The position numbers and the translations under genes are program-made. The notes under the pieces are model-generated. The model was not told the DNA's origin. It ran no database searches and saw only the letters and a program-made list of their open reading frames with translations. Of a stretch of DNA of 64,000 bases, positions 16,779 through 24,828 are shown one piece after another (position 1 is the stretch's first letter; the number at the start of each line of letters is the position of its first letter). The stretch comes from Palsa-504 sp963739135. Lineage in GTDB: Bacteria; Actinomycetota; Actinomycetes; Streptosporangiales; Streptosporangiaceae. The stretch is from contig CAVTZG010000013.1 in the NCBI GenBank assembly GCA_963739135.1, forward strand, positions 62,001 to 126,000, read 5' to 3'.

Positions 16779-17654
16779 ATGCTGTCACTGGTACTGCCCA
16801 AGGGCTCGCTCGAGCGAGCCACCCTCGATCTGTTCGACGCGGCCGACCTGACCGTGCGGCGGTCCTCGGACCGGGACTACCACGCGTCGATCGATGACCC
16901 GCGGATCGATAAGGTGCGGTTCCTGCGGCCCCAGGAGATCCCGTCCTACCTCGAGCGCGGGCTGTTCGACCTGGGGATCACCGGCCGGGACTGGATCACG
17001 GAGACCGAGGCCGAGGTCACTTCGCTCGGTGAGCTGCAGTACTCGAAGGCCACCTCCCAGCCGGTCCGGGTCGTGCTGGCGGTGCCGGCCTCCGCGCCCT
17101 GGCGGTCGGCCGCTGACCTGCCCGAGGGGGTCCGGATCTCGACCGAGTTCCCGTCCCTGACCCGGCGGTTCCTTGATTCGCACGGGGTTAAGGCGATCGT
17201 TATCCCGTCCTACGGCGCGACCGAGGCCAAGGTGCCCGACATCGTCGACGCGATCGTGGACCTTACCGAGACCGGATCCTCGCTGCGCAAGAACGGCCTG
17301 CGCATCCTGGAGACGCTGCTGACCAGCTACACCGAGCTGATCGCGTCCGGCCCGGCCTACGCCGACCCGCAGAAGCGGGCGGCGATGGAAGACATCGCGC
17401 TGCTGCTGCGCGGCGCCATCCAGGCCCGCGGCAACGTACTGCTCAAGCTCAACGTGGCCGCCGACCGGCTGGCCGTGGTCACCGACATGCTGCCCGCCCT
17501 GTCCTCGCCGACCATCACCACGCTGGCCCGGGGGAACATGAACGCGGTCGAGACCGTGGTGCCCAAGCGCGGGGTCAACACGCTCATCCCCGCCCTCAAG
17601 GCGGCCGGCGCGCAAGACATCCTGGAGATCCCCATCTCCAAAATCGTCGATTAG
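16779..17654 (+). CDS. hisG: ATP phosphoribosyltransferase, long form
   Basis: First step of histidine synthesis, joining ATP and PRPP. At 291 residues it is the long (HisG-L) form with catalytic domains (about 1-205; LVLPKGSLERATLDLF, FDLGITGRDWI, VDAIVDLTETGSSLR, the PRPP-binding stretch) and a C-terminal ACT-like histidine-feedback domain (about 210-291). hisE, which usually precedes hisG in actinobacteria, is not here: only 8 bases separate ribH from hisG. Confidence 0.96.
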   Translation: MLSLVLPKGSLERATLDLFDAADLTVRRSSDRDYHASIDDPRIDKVRFLRPQEIPSYLERGLFDLGITGRDWITETEAEVTSLGELQYSKATSQPVRVVLAVPASAPWRSAADLPEGVRISTEFPSLTRRFLDSHGVKAIVIPSYGATEAKVPDIVDAIVDLTETGSSLRKNGLRILETLLTSYTELIASGPAYADPQKRAAMEDIALLLRGAIQARGNVLLKLNVAADRLAVVTDMLPALSSPTITTLARGNMNAVETVVPKRGVNTLIPALKAAGAQDILEIPISKIVD

Positions 17655-17656
17655 CC

Positions 17657-18166
17657 ATGGCGGGCCGCGCTGACTCACCAGCCGGAATCCCCTGGCGCCG
17701 GCGGACGGGCCGGGTCCTGCCGGTCAATGCCGAGGGCCGCGTGCTGCTGCTGCACGGCTGGGACCCCCACCATCCCGAGCACTCCTACTGGTTCACCATC
17801 GGCGGCGGAGCGGACCCGGGCGAATCCCTGCGCGACGCCGCCGCCCGCGAGCTGCGCGAGGAGGCCGGCATCACGGTCGACCCCGCGCTCCTGGGCGAGC
17901 CGATCGCCCAGAGCACCATCGAGTTCTCCTGGGCCGGGTACCGGATCACCCAGGGCCAGACGTTCTTCGCCGTCCTGGTCGAATCCGCCGAGGTGAGTCT
18001 CGACGGCCTGGATCACTGGGAGCAGGCCTCGATCGACAAGTACGGCTGGCTGTCCGCCGAGGACCTGGAGGCTGACGATCTGAAGGCCGGCGAGGGCCCG
18101 GCCGATGCCCAGATCCCCGGCCTTATCAGGGCCGCGGTCGCCAGCGTGCGTACCCGCCCCAGGTAG
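17657..18166 (+). CDS. Nudix hydrolase
   Basis: 169 residues with a full Nudix box, GGADPGESLRDAAARELREE followed by AGI (about 50-72), holding the metal-binding RELREE. It likely hydrolyses a nucleoside diphosphate derivative; the HGWDPHHPEHSYWFTIGGG segment resembles actinobacterial Nudix proteins of unknown substrate. It starts 2 bases after the hisG stop and is probably co-transcribed with it. Confidence 0.88.
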   Translation: MAGRADSPAGIPWRRRTGRVLPVNAEGRVLLLHGWDPHHPEHSYWFTIGGGADPGESLRDAAARELREEAGITVDPALLGEPIAQSTIEFSWAGYRITQGQTFFAVLVESAEVSLDGLDHWEQASIDKYGWLSAEDLEADDLKAGEGPADAQIPGLIRAAVASVRTRPR

Positions 18167-18282
18167 CCGCCCGGGAACCCGACACGCCGCCGCCGTCGTG
18201 ACCTGCGCTACGAAGCGGGAATAGGCTCAGTGTGACGACAGGTTCCGTCATCAGGAGGGAACGGTAGGGCCGAGGTGAGGCA

Positions 18283-19449
18283 GTGCGCGACATCCTGAGC
18301 AAGGTCACCAAGTGGTGGGAGGCCGGTGAGACGTTCGGCCTGGCTACCGTGGTGCGTACCTTCCGCAGCGCGCCCCGTGATCCCGGCGCCGCGCTGGCCG
18401 TGCTGTCCTCGGGGGACAACGAGGTGATCGGCAGCGTGTCCGGCGGATGCGTGGAAGGCGCCGTCTACGAGCTGTCGATCGACGTCTGCCAGACGGGCAG
18501 CCCCGTCCTCCAGACCTACGGCGTAAGCGACGACGACGCATTTGCGGTCGGCCTGACCTGCGGCGGGATCCTCGACATCTTCGTCGAGCGGATCAGCCAG
18601 GAAAGCTTCCCTGAGCTGGGCGAGATCGCCGCGGCCGTGGAGCGCGGCGAGCCGGTCGCGGTGGCGACGGTGATCGCCGGGCCGGGCCAGGTCGGCGCCC
18701 GCCGGGTTATCTGGGCCGGGGACGCCGAAGGCCGCAGCGGCGGGGACGCCGAGGAAGGCGCCTGGCACACGGGCGCCTCCGGCACCCTGGGCTCGGGCAG
18801 CAGGCTGGATGCGGCGGTGGACGACGACGTCCGGGGCATGCTGGCCCAGGGCCTGACCGGGATCCGGCGGTACGGGGCGCACGGTGAGCGCCGCGGCGAC
18901 GAGCTGAGCGTATTCGTGAACTCCTTCGCCCCGCCGCCCCGGATGCTGGTCTTCGGCGCGATCGACTTCGCCGCCGCGGTCGCCCGGGTGGGCAAGTTCC
19001 TCGGCTACCACGTCACCGTGTGCGACGCCAGGAAGGTGTTCGCCACCGCGTCGCGGTTCCCCGACGCCGATGAGGTGATCGTCGAGTGGCCGCACCGGTT
19101 CCTGGCCGGGACCAGCATCGACAGCCGGACGGTCATCTGTGTGCTTACCCACGACCCGAAGTTCGATGTGCCGCTGCTCGAGGTGGCGCTGCGCACCCCG
19201 GCGGGATACATCGGCGCCATGGGCAGCAGGCGCACCCATGACGACCGGCTGGCCCGGCTGCGCGAGGTCGGCCTGACCGAGGATGAGCTGGCCCGGCTCC
19301 GCTCACCCATCGGCCTTGACCTGGGTGCCAGGACCCCGGAAGAGACGGCCGTGTCGATCGCGGCCGAGCTGATCCAGCTCCGCTGGGGCGGCTCCGGCCA
19401 GCCGCTGACCGCCACCGACGGCCGCATCCACCATCAGCTCATCGGCTGA
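18283..19449 (+). CDS. XdhC/CoxI-family molybdenum cofactor insertion protein
   Basis: 388 residues. The N-terminal XdhC/CoxI domain (about 1-100) carries GLATVVRTFRSAPRDPGAAL and the GSVSGGCVEGAV motif; the C-terminal Rossmann domain (about 215-370) has LVFGAIDFAAAVARVGKFLG, GYIGAMGSRRTHDDRL and RSPIGLDLGARTPEE. Family members bind molybdenum cofactor and deliver it to xanthine dehydrogenase or CO dehydrogenase-like enzymes. GTG 18283 follows GAGGTGAGG. A MocA-like cytidylyltransferase lies downstream, supporting this role; the target dehydrogenase is not in the window. Confidence 0.88.
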   Translation: MRDILSKVTKWWEAGETFGLATVVRTFRSAPRDPGAALAVLSSGDNEVIGSVSGGCVEGAVYELSIDVCQTGSPVLQTYGVSDDDAFAVGLTCGGILDIFVERISQESFPELGEIAAAVERGEPVAVATVIAGPGQVGARRVIWAGDAEGRSGGDAEEGAWHTGASGTLGSGSRLDAAVDDDVRGMLAQGLTGIRRYGAHGERRGDELSVFVNSFAPPPRMLVFGAIDFAAAVARVGKFLGYHVTVCDARKVFATASRFPDADEVIVEWPHRFLAGTSIDSRTVICVLTHDPKFDVPLLEVALRTPAGYIGAMGSRRTHDDRLARLREVGLTEDELARLRSPIGLDLGARTPEETAVSIAAELIQLRWGGSGQPLTATDGRIHHQLIG

Positions 19450-19909
19450 GCCCACCGCCGGGCGGACCAGGGAATGGCCGGCCCTCCATCTGTGCCTGCT
19501 CTGCCCGGTACCCCGCGCCGGCGATCGGGTGGCGGTCAGGACAAACGGTCGTCCGGGGTATCCAGTTCAGCGGAGTGGAAGTGGAGCGGCGTGGCTCCGG
19601 CACCGTACGCCACACCAGCCACGTGAGCCTCATCCCAAAGGGCGGGGCCGGCTGAAGCCAGGCTGAGGCCGCTCAGTACTGGCCGCCCGCCAGCACCTCG
19701 CGGAGCCTGGCGGCGAACCCGCCGGGATGGCTGCCGAACCCGCCATGGCCACCGGGGAACTGCGCGGGCTGGCCGCCGAGCCGTTCGGCCAGCGCGTGCG
19801 CGGTCTGGTAGACCATCTGCTCCGGCGTCGACTCATCGCCTACATGGCCAGCATCTCGCTTCCGAGGCGCATACCCCGCATCGCCGGAACGCGCGTACGC
19901 TTGGGGGCC
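19450..19909. other. Intergenic region with alpha/beta-hydrolase relic
   Basis: 460 bases without an intact gene. The only recognisable content is the minus-strand hydrolase tail at 19673-19846. The remainder (19450-19672) shows nothing convincing. Confidence 0.55.
19673..19846 (-). pseudogene. Alpha/beta-hydrolase C-terminal relic
   Basis: The reverse frame reads GDESTPEQMVYQTAHALAER, then LGGQPAQFPGGHGGFGSHPG, then GFAARLREVLAGGQY and stop. This is the usual end of actinobacterial alpha/beta hydrolases, with the catalytic His in FPGGHGGF and the closing helix FAARLREVL. Nothing upstream matches the rest of the fold: the sequence passes straight into the mocA promoter/N-terminal region. About 57 of an expected 250+ residues remain, so it is a degraded gene. 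Confidence 0.6.
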
Positions 19910-20530
19910 GTGCGCACGACGGTCGCGGGGGTGCTGCTCGCCGCGGGAGAAGGGTCCAGGTTCGGTCGGCCTAAGGCGCTCGTCGAGCTGAACGGGCAGA
20001 CCCTGGCCGAGCGGGGCGTCCAGATGTTGCGGGCCGGCGGCGCGGACCCGATCCTGGTCGTCACCGGCGCCGCCCAGGTCGAGCTCCCAGGAACGCATAC
20101 TGTATACAATTCTGAATGGCGGACCGGCATGGGCTCCTCCCTCCGCGCCGCCCTCCGCGCCCTGGGTTCACCGCCCGAGCCAGGCCAGGCCCAGCAGCTG
20201 CCCGCCGAGGCGGGCGCGATGGTGGTGGCGCTGGCCGACCAGCCGCTGGTCGGGGCCGAGGCGGTGGCCCGGCTGATCGCCGCGTACCGCCACGGTGCCA
20301 GCGTGGCGGTCGCCGCCTATGACGGCCAGCCGCGCAACCCGGTCCTGCTGGCCCGTGAGCACTGGCCCGAGGTGTTCGCCACGGCCACTGGCGACGCCGG
20401 GGCCCGGTCGTTCCTGCGCTCCCATGCCGATCTGGTCACGCTGGTCGAGTGCGGGGACACCGGCCGTCCCGACGACATCGACACCCCGGCCGACCTGGCC
20501 AGGATCGCCAGCTCAGATCCGGAGCGGTGA
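19910..20530 (+). CDS. MocA-like molybdenum cofactor cytidylyltransferase
   Basis: 206 residues with a nucleotidyltransferase fold. VAGVLLAAGEGSRFGRPKAL (about 5-24) is the NTP-binding loop, VVALADQPLV holds the metal-binding Asp, and RPDDIDTPADLARI is the typical C-terminus. Family members attach CMP (or GMP) to molybdopterin for xanthine dehydrogenase-type enzymes. Start GTG 19910; TTG 19901 is an alternative. Neighbour to the XdhC/CoxI-like gene, with which it probably acts. Confidence 0.85.
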   Translation: MRTTVAGVLLAAGEGSRFGRPKALVELNGQTLAERGVQMLRAGGADPILVVTGAAQVELPGTHTVYNSEWRTGMGSSLRAALRALGSPPEPGQAQQLPAEAGAMVVALADQPLVGAEAVARLIAAYRHGASVAVAAYDGQPRNPVLLAREHWPEVFATATGDAGARSFLRSHADLVTLVECGDTGRPDDIDTPADLARIASSDPER

Positions 20531-20601
20531 TCGTCCCTCAGCCGCGCGGGCTGAGCCACACCGTGACGTGGGCGGGCTCCAGGGCCTGCTGCACACCCCG
20601 G

Positions 20602-21528
20602 TCAGGTCATCCAGGCCTGGATGCCCCAGCTGTGCGCGACCTCCTGGCCGGGCTCGAGCACCAGCAGGTCGTCGCCGGTCACGAAGGCGTTCGGCGGGCA
20701 GGTCATGGGCTCGACGGCCAGCGCCTTGCGGCGGCGGTCCGGCCCGAGCGGGTCGCCGGTGAACACCTGCAGCCAGTGGTAGCCCTGCCCGGCCCACAAG
20801 CTGACCCGGGTGCCCGCGCCGCCGTCCGCGGCCAGGTGCGCCCAGACCCGGCCGTCGGGGCCGCGGTCCAGGCCGGTCAGGGCGTGATCGAGCCGTGTGT
20901 CGCCAATCGTACGGGGCTGCCGGAAGTCATACGGGCTGTCCTCGACCGCGGTCGGCGCTGACGAGGGGATGCCGCGCTCGTCCATCGGCAGCCACCTCGA
21001 CGCGGGCAGGCTGAGCTGGCAGCCGTCCACTGACGGAGCGCCGGCGGTCAGGTACGGGTGCGAGCCGGTGCCGTAGGGGGCGGCGTGGCTGCCCCGGTTG
21101 CGCGCGGTGATGGTGACCCGCAGACCGTCGTCCCCGAGTCCGTACTCGGCGTCGATCTCCAGGCAGAACGGGTATCCCTGCGCGCCGTGCGGCGCGCTTC
21201 GCAGCAGCACGGCGCCAGCTTCCTGCCGTACCAGCGTCCAGGCCGTCCAGCGGGTCAGGCCGTGGATGGCGTTCCCGCGGGCGGGTTCGGTCAGGGCCAG
21301 CTGGAACTCGGCCCCGCCGAACGTGTACCGGCCGCCGTCGACCCGGTTCGGCCAGGGCGCCAGCAGCTGGCCCGCGCCGGCTGGCGGCAGCTCGTCGGCT
21401 GCGTAGCCGGCGATCACCGGCTGGTCGCGGAACAGCAATTCGCGCAGGCCCGCGCCCAGCTCGGTCACGGTGGCGCGGTAGTCGCCGGCCTGGATCCGGT
21501 ACTGCTGCCCGGTAAGCGGAACGGTCAC
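20602..21528 (-). CDS. Aldose 1-epimerase family protein
   Basis: 308 residues of the galactose mutarotase fold. Catalytic elements visible are NAIHGLTR (His), GTGSHPYL (second His) and LAVEPMTCPPNAF (Glu as general base). It interconverts alpha and beta anomers of a sugar; the exact sugar is not determined. GTG 21528 is chosen because the longer frame upstream lies inside the next gene. It follows the AllH/DUF2877 gene with a 5-base gap, so the two are probably co-transcribed. Confidence 0.88.
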   Translation of the reverse strand: MTVPLTGQQYRIQAGDYRATVTELGAGLRELLFRDQPVIAGYAADELPPAGAGQLLAPWPNRVDGGRYTFGGAEFQLALTEPARGNAIHGLTRWTAWTLVRQEAGAVLLRSAPHGAQGYPFCLEIDAEYGLGDDGLRVTITARNRGSHAAPYGTGSHPYLTAGAPSVDGCQLSLPASRWLPMDERGIPSSAPTAVEDSPYDFRQPRTIGDTRLDHALTGLDRGPDGRVWAHLAADGGAGTRVSLWAGQGYHWLQVFTGDPLGPDRRRKALAVEPMTCPPNAFVTGDDLLVLEPGQEVAHSWGIQAWMT

Positions 21529-21533
21529 ATGGG

Positions 21534-22514
21534 TCAGGATACGGACAGCACCAGCGCGGCCCGGCAGCCGGCCACCAGCCCCCAGGCCAGGTCGGGTCCC
21601 TGGACCGCCGAGAGCAACCGGGCCGCCGCGGGCTCGAGCGGCTCCTGGCCGGCCATCCCGAGCAGCACGGCGGATACCTCCGCCGCCGCCTGGCCGCTGG
21701 CCGCGCAGTGCAGCAGCGAGGCCGCCAGCGTGGTGGTCCGCTGCGCCGCATAGCTGGTCGCGGAGGCGCTGAGCCAGTTCGCCAGCCACACCGCCCGCGT
21801 CCCGCCCGAGATGGCGCCGCCCAGCAGCCGCAGCGCCAGCAGGACGCCGCTGACCACGCTGTCGCCGCTGGGGATCAGGCCCGGGCCGAGGCCCACCAGT
21901 TCCTCGACCGCCTCGACCGCGCCGGCCAGGTCACCGCTCGCGCAGCAGGCCGCCAGCCGGGCCGGCCCGTCGTGGCCCGCCAGCCTGGCCGGCCCGTCGT
22001 AGCCCGCCGGCCCCGGCGGCTGCTCGGCGGCCTTGCGCAGCCTGGCCAGGACCCCGCAGCCGTGGTCGAGCCTGACTCGTGACACCGGCCCGAATACCGG
22101 AGACGGATCCCACCAGCGCACGATCCTGACGTCCAGCCCGCAGGCCGCTACGCGACCCTCGCCCGCCCAGCATTCCGCCGCCTCGCGCGCCTGGAAGGGA
22201 CCGGTGATGATCGCGTTCGGCAGCCGGATGGCGTCCGGCGGCGACAGCGCGATGACCCGCGGCTCGGACCCCATGTCGGCGAATTCCAGGTAGATCGCGT
22301 GCGGCAGGGCGGCCAGGACCTTGCCGGGGCGGCGCGGCCCGCGCAGCAGATCGCGCACCGCCAGGCTGGCCACTCCGGCCAGCACCGGTGCCGGGCCGGA
22401 GGCCGGGTCAGCGGCCGCATCGGCGCCGGTGTCAGACCCCACATCGGCCCCCGTGTCGGCCGGGGCCGCGTCCGGGCGGGCGGCCGCCGCCCGCCGGCCG
22501 GGTGAACGAGTCAC
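21534..22514 (-). CDS. AllH/DUF2877-family protein
   Basis: 326 residues. The diagnostic stretch is LVGLGPGLIPSGDSVVSGVL, followed by LALRLLGG, matching the LVGLGPGLTPSGDD signature of DUF2877/AllH. AllH proteins are linked to FdrA-type oxamate carbamoyltransferase and allantoin degradation. The N-terminal 45 residues are Ala/Asp-rich and probably disordered, and a short repeat (GPARLAGHDGPARLA) lies near residue 190. The nearby MoCo genes could fit purine breakdown, but allantoin genes are not in view. Confidence 0.8.
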   Translation of the reverse strand: MTRSPGRRAAAARPDAAPADTGADVGSDTGADAAADPASGPAPVLAGVASLAVRDLLRGPRRPGKVLAALPHAIYLEFADMGSEPRVIALSPPDAIRLPNAIITGPFQAREAAECWAGEGRVAACGLDVRIVRWWDPSPVFGPVSRVRLDHGCGVLARLRKAAEQPPGPAGYDGPARLAGHDGPARLAACCASGDLAGAVEAVEELVGLGPGLIPSGDSVVSGVLLALRLLGGAISGGTRAVWLANWLSASATSYAAQRTTTLAASLLHCAASGQAAAEVSAVLLGMAGQEPLEPAAARLLSAVQGPDLAWGLVAGCRAALVLSVS

Positions 22515-22649
22515 GTAAGGCAGAGTACCGGTGCGCCCGCAGCGTGATATGGGCGCTGAGCCTGTGTGTGATTGATGGCACGCAAGGAACTAACAGCCCG
22601 TCCGTGAAGTTAATGACGTCTGCCTACTAATGGCAAAGAAACCGATTCG

Positions 22650-22685
22650 TGATACGCATGGCGCATTTCACGAACTTGCGTATCA
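22650..22685. promoter_or_regulatory. 9-bp inverted repeat, candidate operator
   Basis: TGATACGCA (22650-22658) and TGCGTATCA (22677-22685) are perfect inverted copies separated by 18 bases, in an AT-richer intergenic region upstream of the minus-strand AllH-epimerase pair. It could be a regulator site or a hairpin. Confidence 0.45.
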
Positions 22686-22690
22686 GGAGG

Positions 22691-22734
22691 CCGGCGGGGC
22701 TGCTTGGGGAGCGGGGGACCGTCAGCCCCGCCGG
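22691..22734 (-). terminator. 12-bp stem hairpin, candidate terminator
   Basis: CCGGCGGGGCTG (22691-22702) pairs perfectly with CAGCCCCGCCGG (22723-22734) around a 20-base loop. It lies 44 bases beyond the stop of the minus-strand gene ending at 22778, as expected for a terminator of that operon. Confidence 0.55.
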
Positions 22735-22777
22735 TTAAATAAACACTAGCGGGACGAGGTGCTGATTTGGGTAACTT

Positions 22778-24271
22778 TCAGCCCCGTAAGTAGTTCGAAA
22801 CGTTTTCTGGTGGGGTCGATGATGTCCTGGCCGGCCCCGACCCGTTGCTGTGCCCGTTGACCCGGCCGGACCCCACAGACCCCACGGACCCTACGGAGCC
22901 CATAGCCTCCGCGGACGCCCTGGGCTCCGTAGGTCCGAGGCGGCCACTGCGGATCGCCTCGGCGGCCAGCATCCCGAACAGGTAGAAGTAGGCGGCCTCC
23001 TCGTCCTCGAAAAAGCGCACCTCGAGCCGTGCGTCCTCGGTCCGGCTGAATACCTCGAAGCCGCCGTCCGCCTGGACCAGGCACATCGCGCCCGGAACTT
23101 CCTCATCGACCGCGTAGGCGGCCCGCGGGATATCGGCCAGCGCGAGCAGTTCGGCGAAGACCGATTCGGGCGATATGCGGCCCTTGCGTCCGGTGCGCCG
23201 TCCCGGCGGCAGCCCCGTATCAGGCTCGGGCCCGGGCTCTTCTTCGGTCCACGGGTCCGACCAGGGCTCATCCTCGGTCCAGGGTTCAGGGCCCGTCTCC
23301 CGCTCGGGCCACGGCTCGGTCCAGGGCCCGGGCCGCCGCCGCTCACGCGCCGCCTGCGGTCCGGACCGCGGGTCAGGCTGCTCCAGATCGGCCCCGGACC
23401 CGGACCCGGACACCGCCCCGGGCGCCGGCGCCCGGCCGGTCCAGGGCTCGGCGGCCGGTGACCCGTGCCAGGCCGCCGCCCGGTCCGGCATCCGCGAACC
23501 GTAAGGAGCCGGAGGGCCGTAACCCGGCGCCGGAAGGCCATGACCCGGCGGCGGAGGGCCATAACCGAGCGGCGGCCCGTGGCCGTTGACCGCCGCGCCG
23601 GTCTGCCCCGATTCGCCGTCCCCTGCCCCGGCCAGCGGCTGCCGCCTCGCCCCCTCGGCCCCGGCCAGCGGCTGCCGCCTCGCCCCCTCGGCCCCGGCCA
23701 GCGGCTGCCGCCTCGCCCCCTCGGCCCCGGCCAGCGGCTGCCGCCTCGCCCCCTCGGCCCCGGCCAGCGGCTGCGGGCCCGTCCTCTCAGGCCCGGCTGC
23801 GACCCCGGCCGCGGCCGCGGTGGCCGCTGTGGCGTCCGGTGCCTGCGGCCCGGCACCGGACGGCGGGAACATCGCCGCGGTCAGCGGGAACTCCACCCGC
23901 TCCTCGGTCAGGCCGGTCACGTCGTGCCGCGCCACCACGACCTCGAAGACCTCCCGGTCGATCTCCCAGTAGCCGAGCTGCGCGGCCCGCGCCGAGTCCC
24001 GGCCCAGGTAGGCGATGTGTAGCCGGTCGCCGAGGTCATCGAGAACCAGGCACGGCTCGCCCCGGTAGTCGCCAACCGGCCGCGACTGCCATAGCGCGCC
24101 GAGGTCGGCCGCGTCGACCTGCTTGCGCCAGTGCCCGGCCGCGGCGGTGAAGCCGAGATCCTCGGGCGGCGGCCCGGGGGAGAACAGCGTCACCTCCGTG
24201 CCGTCCGGGCCCAGCCCCGCCTGGTAAGGGACGCCCAGATAGGTCGCCATCAGCCGCAGTCGCATGCTCAC
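22778..24271 (-). CDS. Unrecognised two-domain protein with internal 11-residue repeats
   Basis: 497 residues. An ordered N-terminal domain (about 1-135; YLGVPYQAGLGPDGTEVTLF ... CLVLDDLGDRLHIAYLGRD ... EVFEVVVARHDVTGL) is joined by a long Pro/Gly/Trp-rich linker to a C-terminal domain (about 375-450; ESVFAELLALADIPRAAYAV, CLVQADGGFEVFSRTED, FFEDEEAAYFYLFGML). The linker has four tandem copies of PLAGAEGARRQ plus a fifth partial, then WTEDEPWSDPWTEEEP. I do not recognise the family. GTG 24271 overlaps the preceding gene's stop (GTGA), so the two are translationally coupled. No membrane segment or signal peptide is apparent. Confidence 0.75.
   Translation of the reverse strand: MSMRLRLMATYLGVPYQAGLGPDGTEVTLFSPGPPPEDLGFTAAAGHWRKQVDAADLGALWQSRPVGDYRGEPCLVLDDLGDRLHIAYLGRDSARAAQLGYWEIDREVFEVVVARHDVTGLTEERVEFPLTAAMFPPSGAGPQAPDATAATAAAAGVAAGPERTGPQPLAGAEGARRQPLAGAEGARRQPLAGAEGARRQPLAGAEGARRQPLAGAGDGESGQTGAAVNGHGPPLGYGPPPPGHGLPAPGYGPPAPYGSRMPDRAAAWHGSPAAEPWTGRAPAPGAVSGSGSGADLEQPDPRSGPQAARERRRPGPWTEPWPERETGPEPWTEDEPWSDPWTEEEPGPEPDTGLPPGRRTGRKGRISPESVFAELLALADIPRAAYAVDEEVPGAMCLVQADGGFEVFSRTEDARLEVRFFEDEEAAYFYLFGMLAAEAIRSGRLGPTEPRASAEAMGSVGSVGSVGSGRVNGHSNGSGPARTSSTPPENVSNYLRG
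23631..23774. repeat. 33-bp minisatellite, four copies plus partial
   Basis: Four identical in-frame 33-bp units (23631-23663, 23664-23696, 23697-23729, 23730-23762) and a 12-bp partial copy. They encode the PLAGAEGARRQ repeat of the minus-strand protein. Perfect identity suggests recent slippage and copy-number variation between strains. Confidence 0.9.
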
Positions 24272-24678
24272 GGCTCCGTCTGCTGCCAGGCCTGGCCGTC
24301 ATACCTGGCCACGAGCTCGTCTCCGTCGGCACCCAGCCTGCACATGCCCGCCCCGACCGGTATCGGGATGGGCTCGAGGTAGAACTCGGGCGCCCCGGGG
24401 CCCGCGGTCGGCTGGTAGCCGTCGACCGGCCGGGCCAGCCAGCAGATCAGGTACAGCTCGCTCATCACCGGCGTGAATTCGGAATCCTCCCAGCCCAGGC
24501 TGAGCGCGAGGTAGGCCTCGGCCGGGTTGTGGAAGCGGACGTCGGCCGCGCGGTAGACGTAACCGGCCAGCACGGACCGCTGCCCGTCCAGGTAGGGCCC
24601 GACCAGGCGCGGCGGCACGGCCTTCCACATCGGCGTGCCCGGCGCGATCGCTGGCAGCCGCTCGGGCTGAGTCAACAC
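24268..24678 (-). CDS. Unrecognised small soluble protein, partner of the repeat protein
   Basis: 136 residues, aromatic-rich, without signal peptide or membrane segment: MWKAVPPRLVGPYLDGQRSV, YVYRAADVRFHNPAEAYLAL, MSELYLICWLARPVDGYQPT. GTG 24678 or TTG 24675 are possible starts, with AAGGGAG just upstream. Its stop overlaps the start of the downstream gene by four bases. The pair appears to be a co-expressed two-protein unit divergent from the SseB gene; I do not recognise either protein and assign no function. Confidence 0.7.
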   Translation of the reverse strand: MLTQPERLPAIAPGTPMWKAVPPRLVGPYLDGQRSVLAGYVYRAADVRFHNPAEAYLALSLGWEDSEFTPVMSELYLICWLARPVDGYQPTAGPGAPEFYLEPIPIPVGAGMCRLGADGDELVARYDGQAWQQTEP

Positions 24679-24828
24679 GCTCCCTTCGGCTCGCGCTGGA
24701 TCCCCCGCTCAACTGATTGTGCCGAGTCAATGACGGTAATTGACGGGAAAGCGGCTCATTCAGAGGATTAACTACCTCCAGTAGTCAGTCAAGGGCAGCG
24801 GTGCGGTGCGTGGCGTAAGGTCAGGCAC

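Noticed and set aside
23631..23774. 33-bp repeats as a CRISPR array
   Set aside because: Units are directly adjacent without spacers and are in frame within a protein-coding gene.
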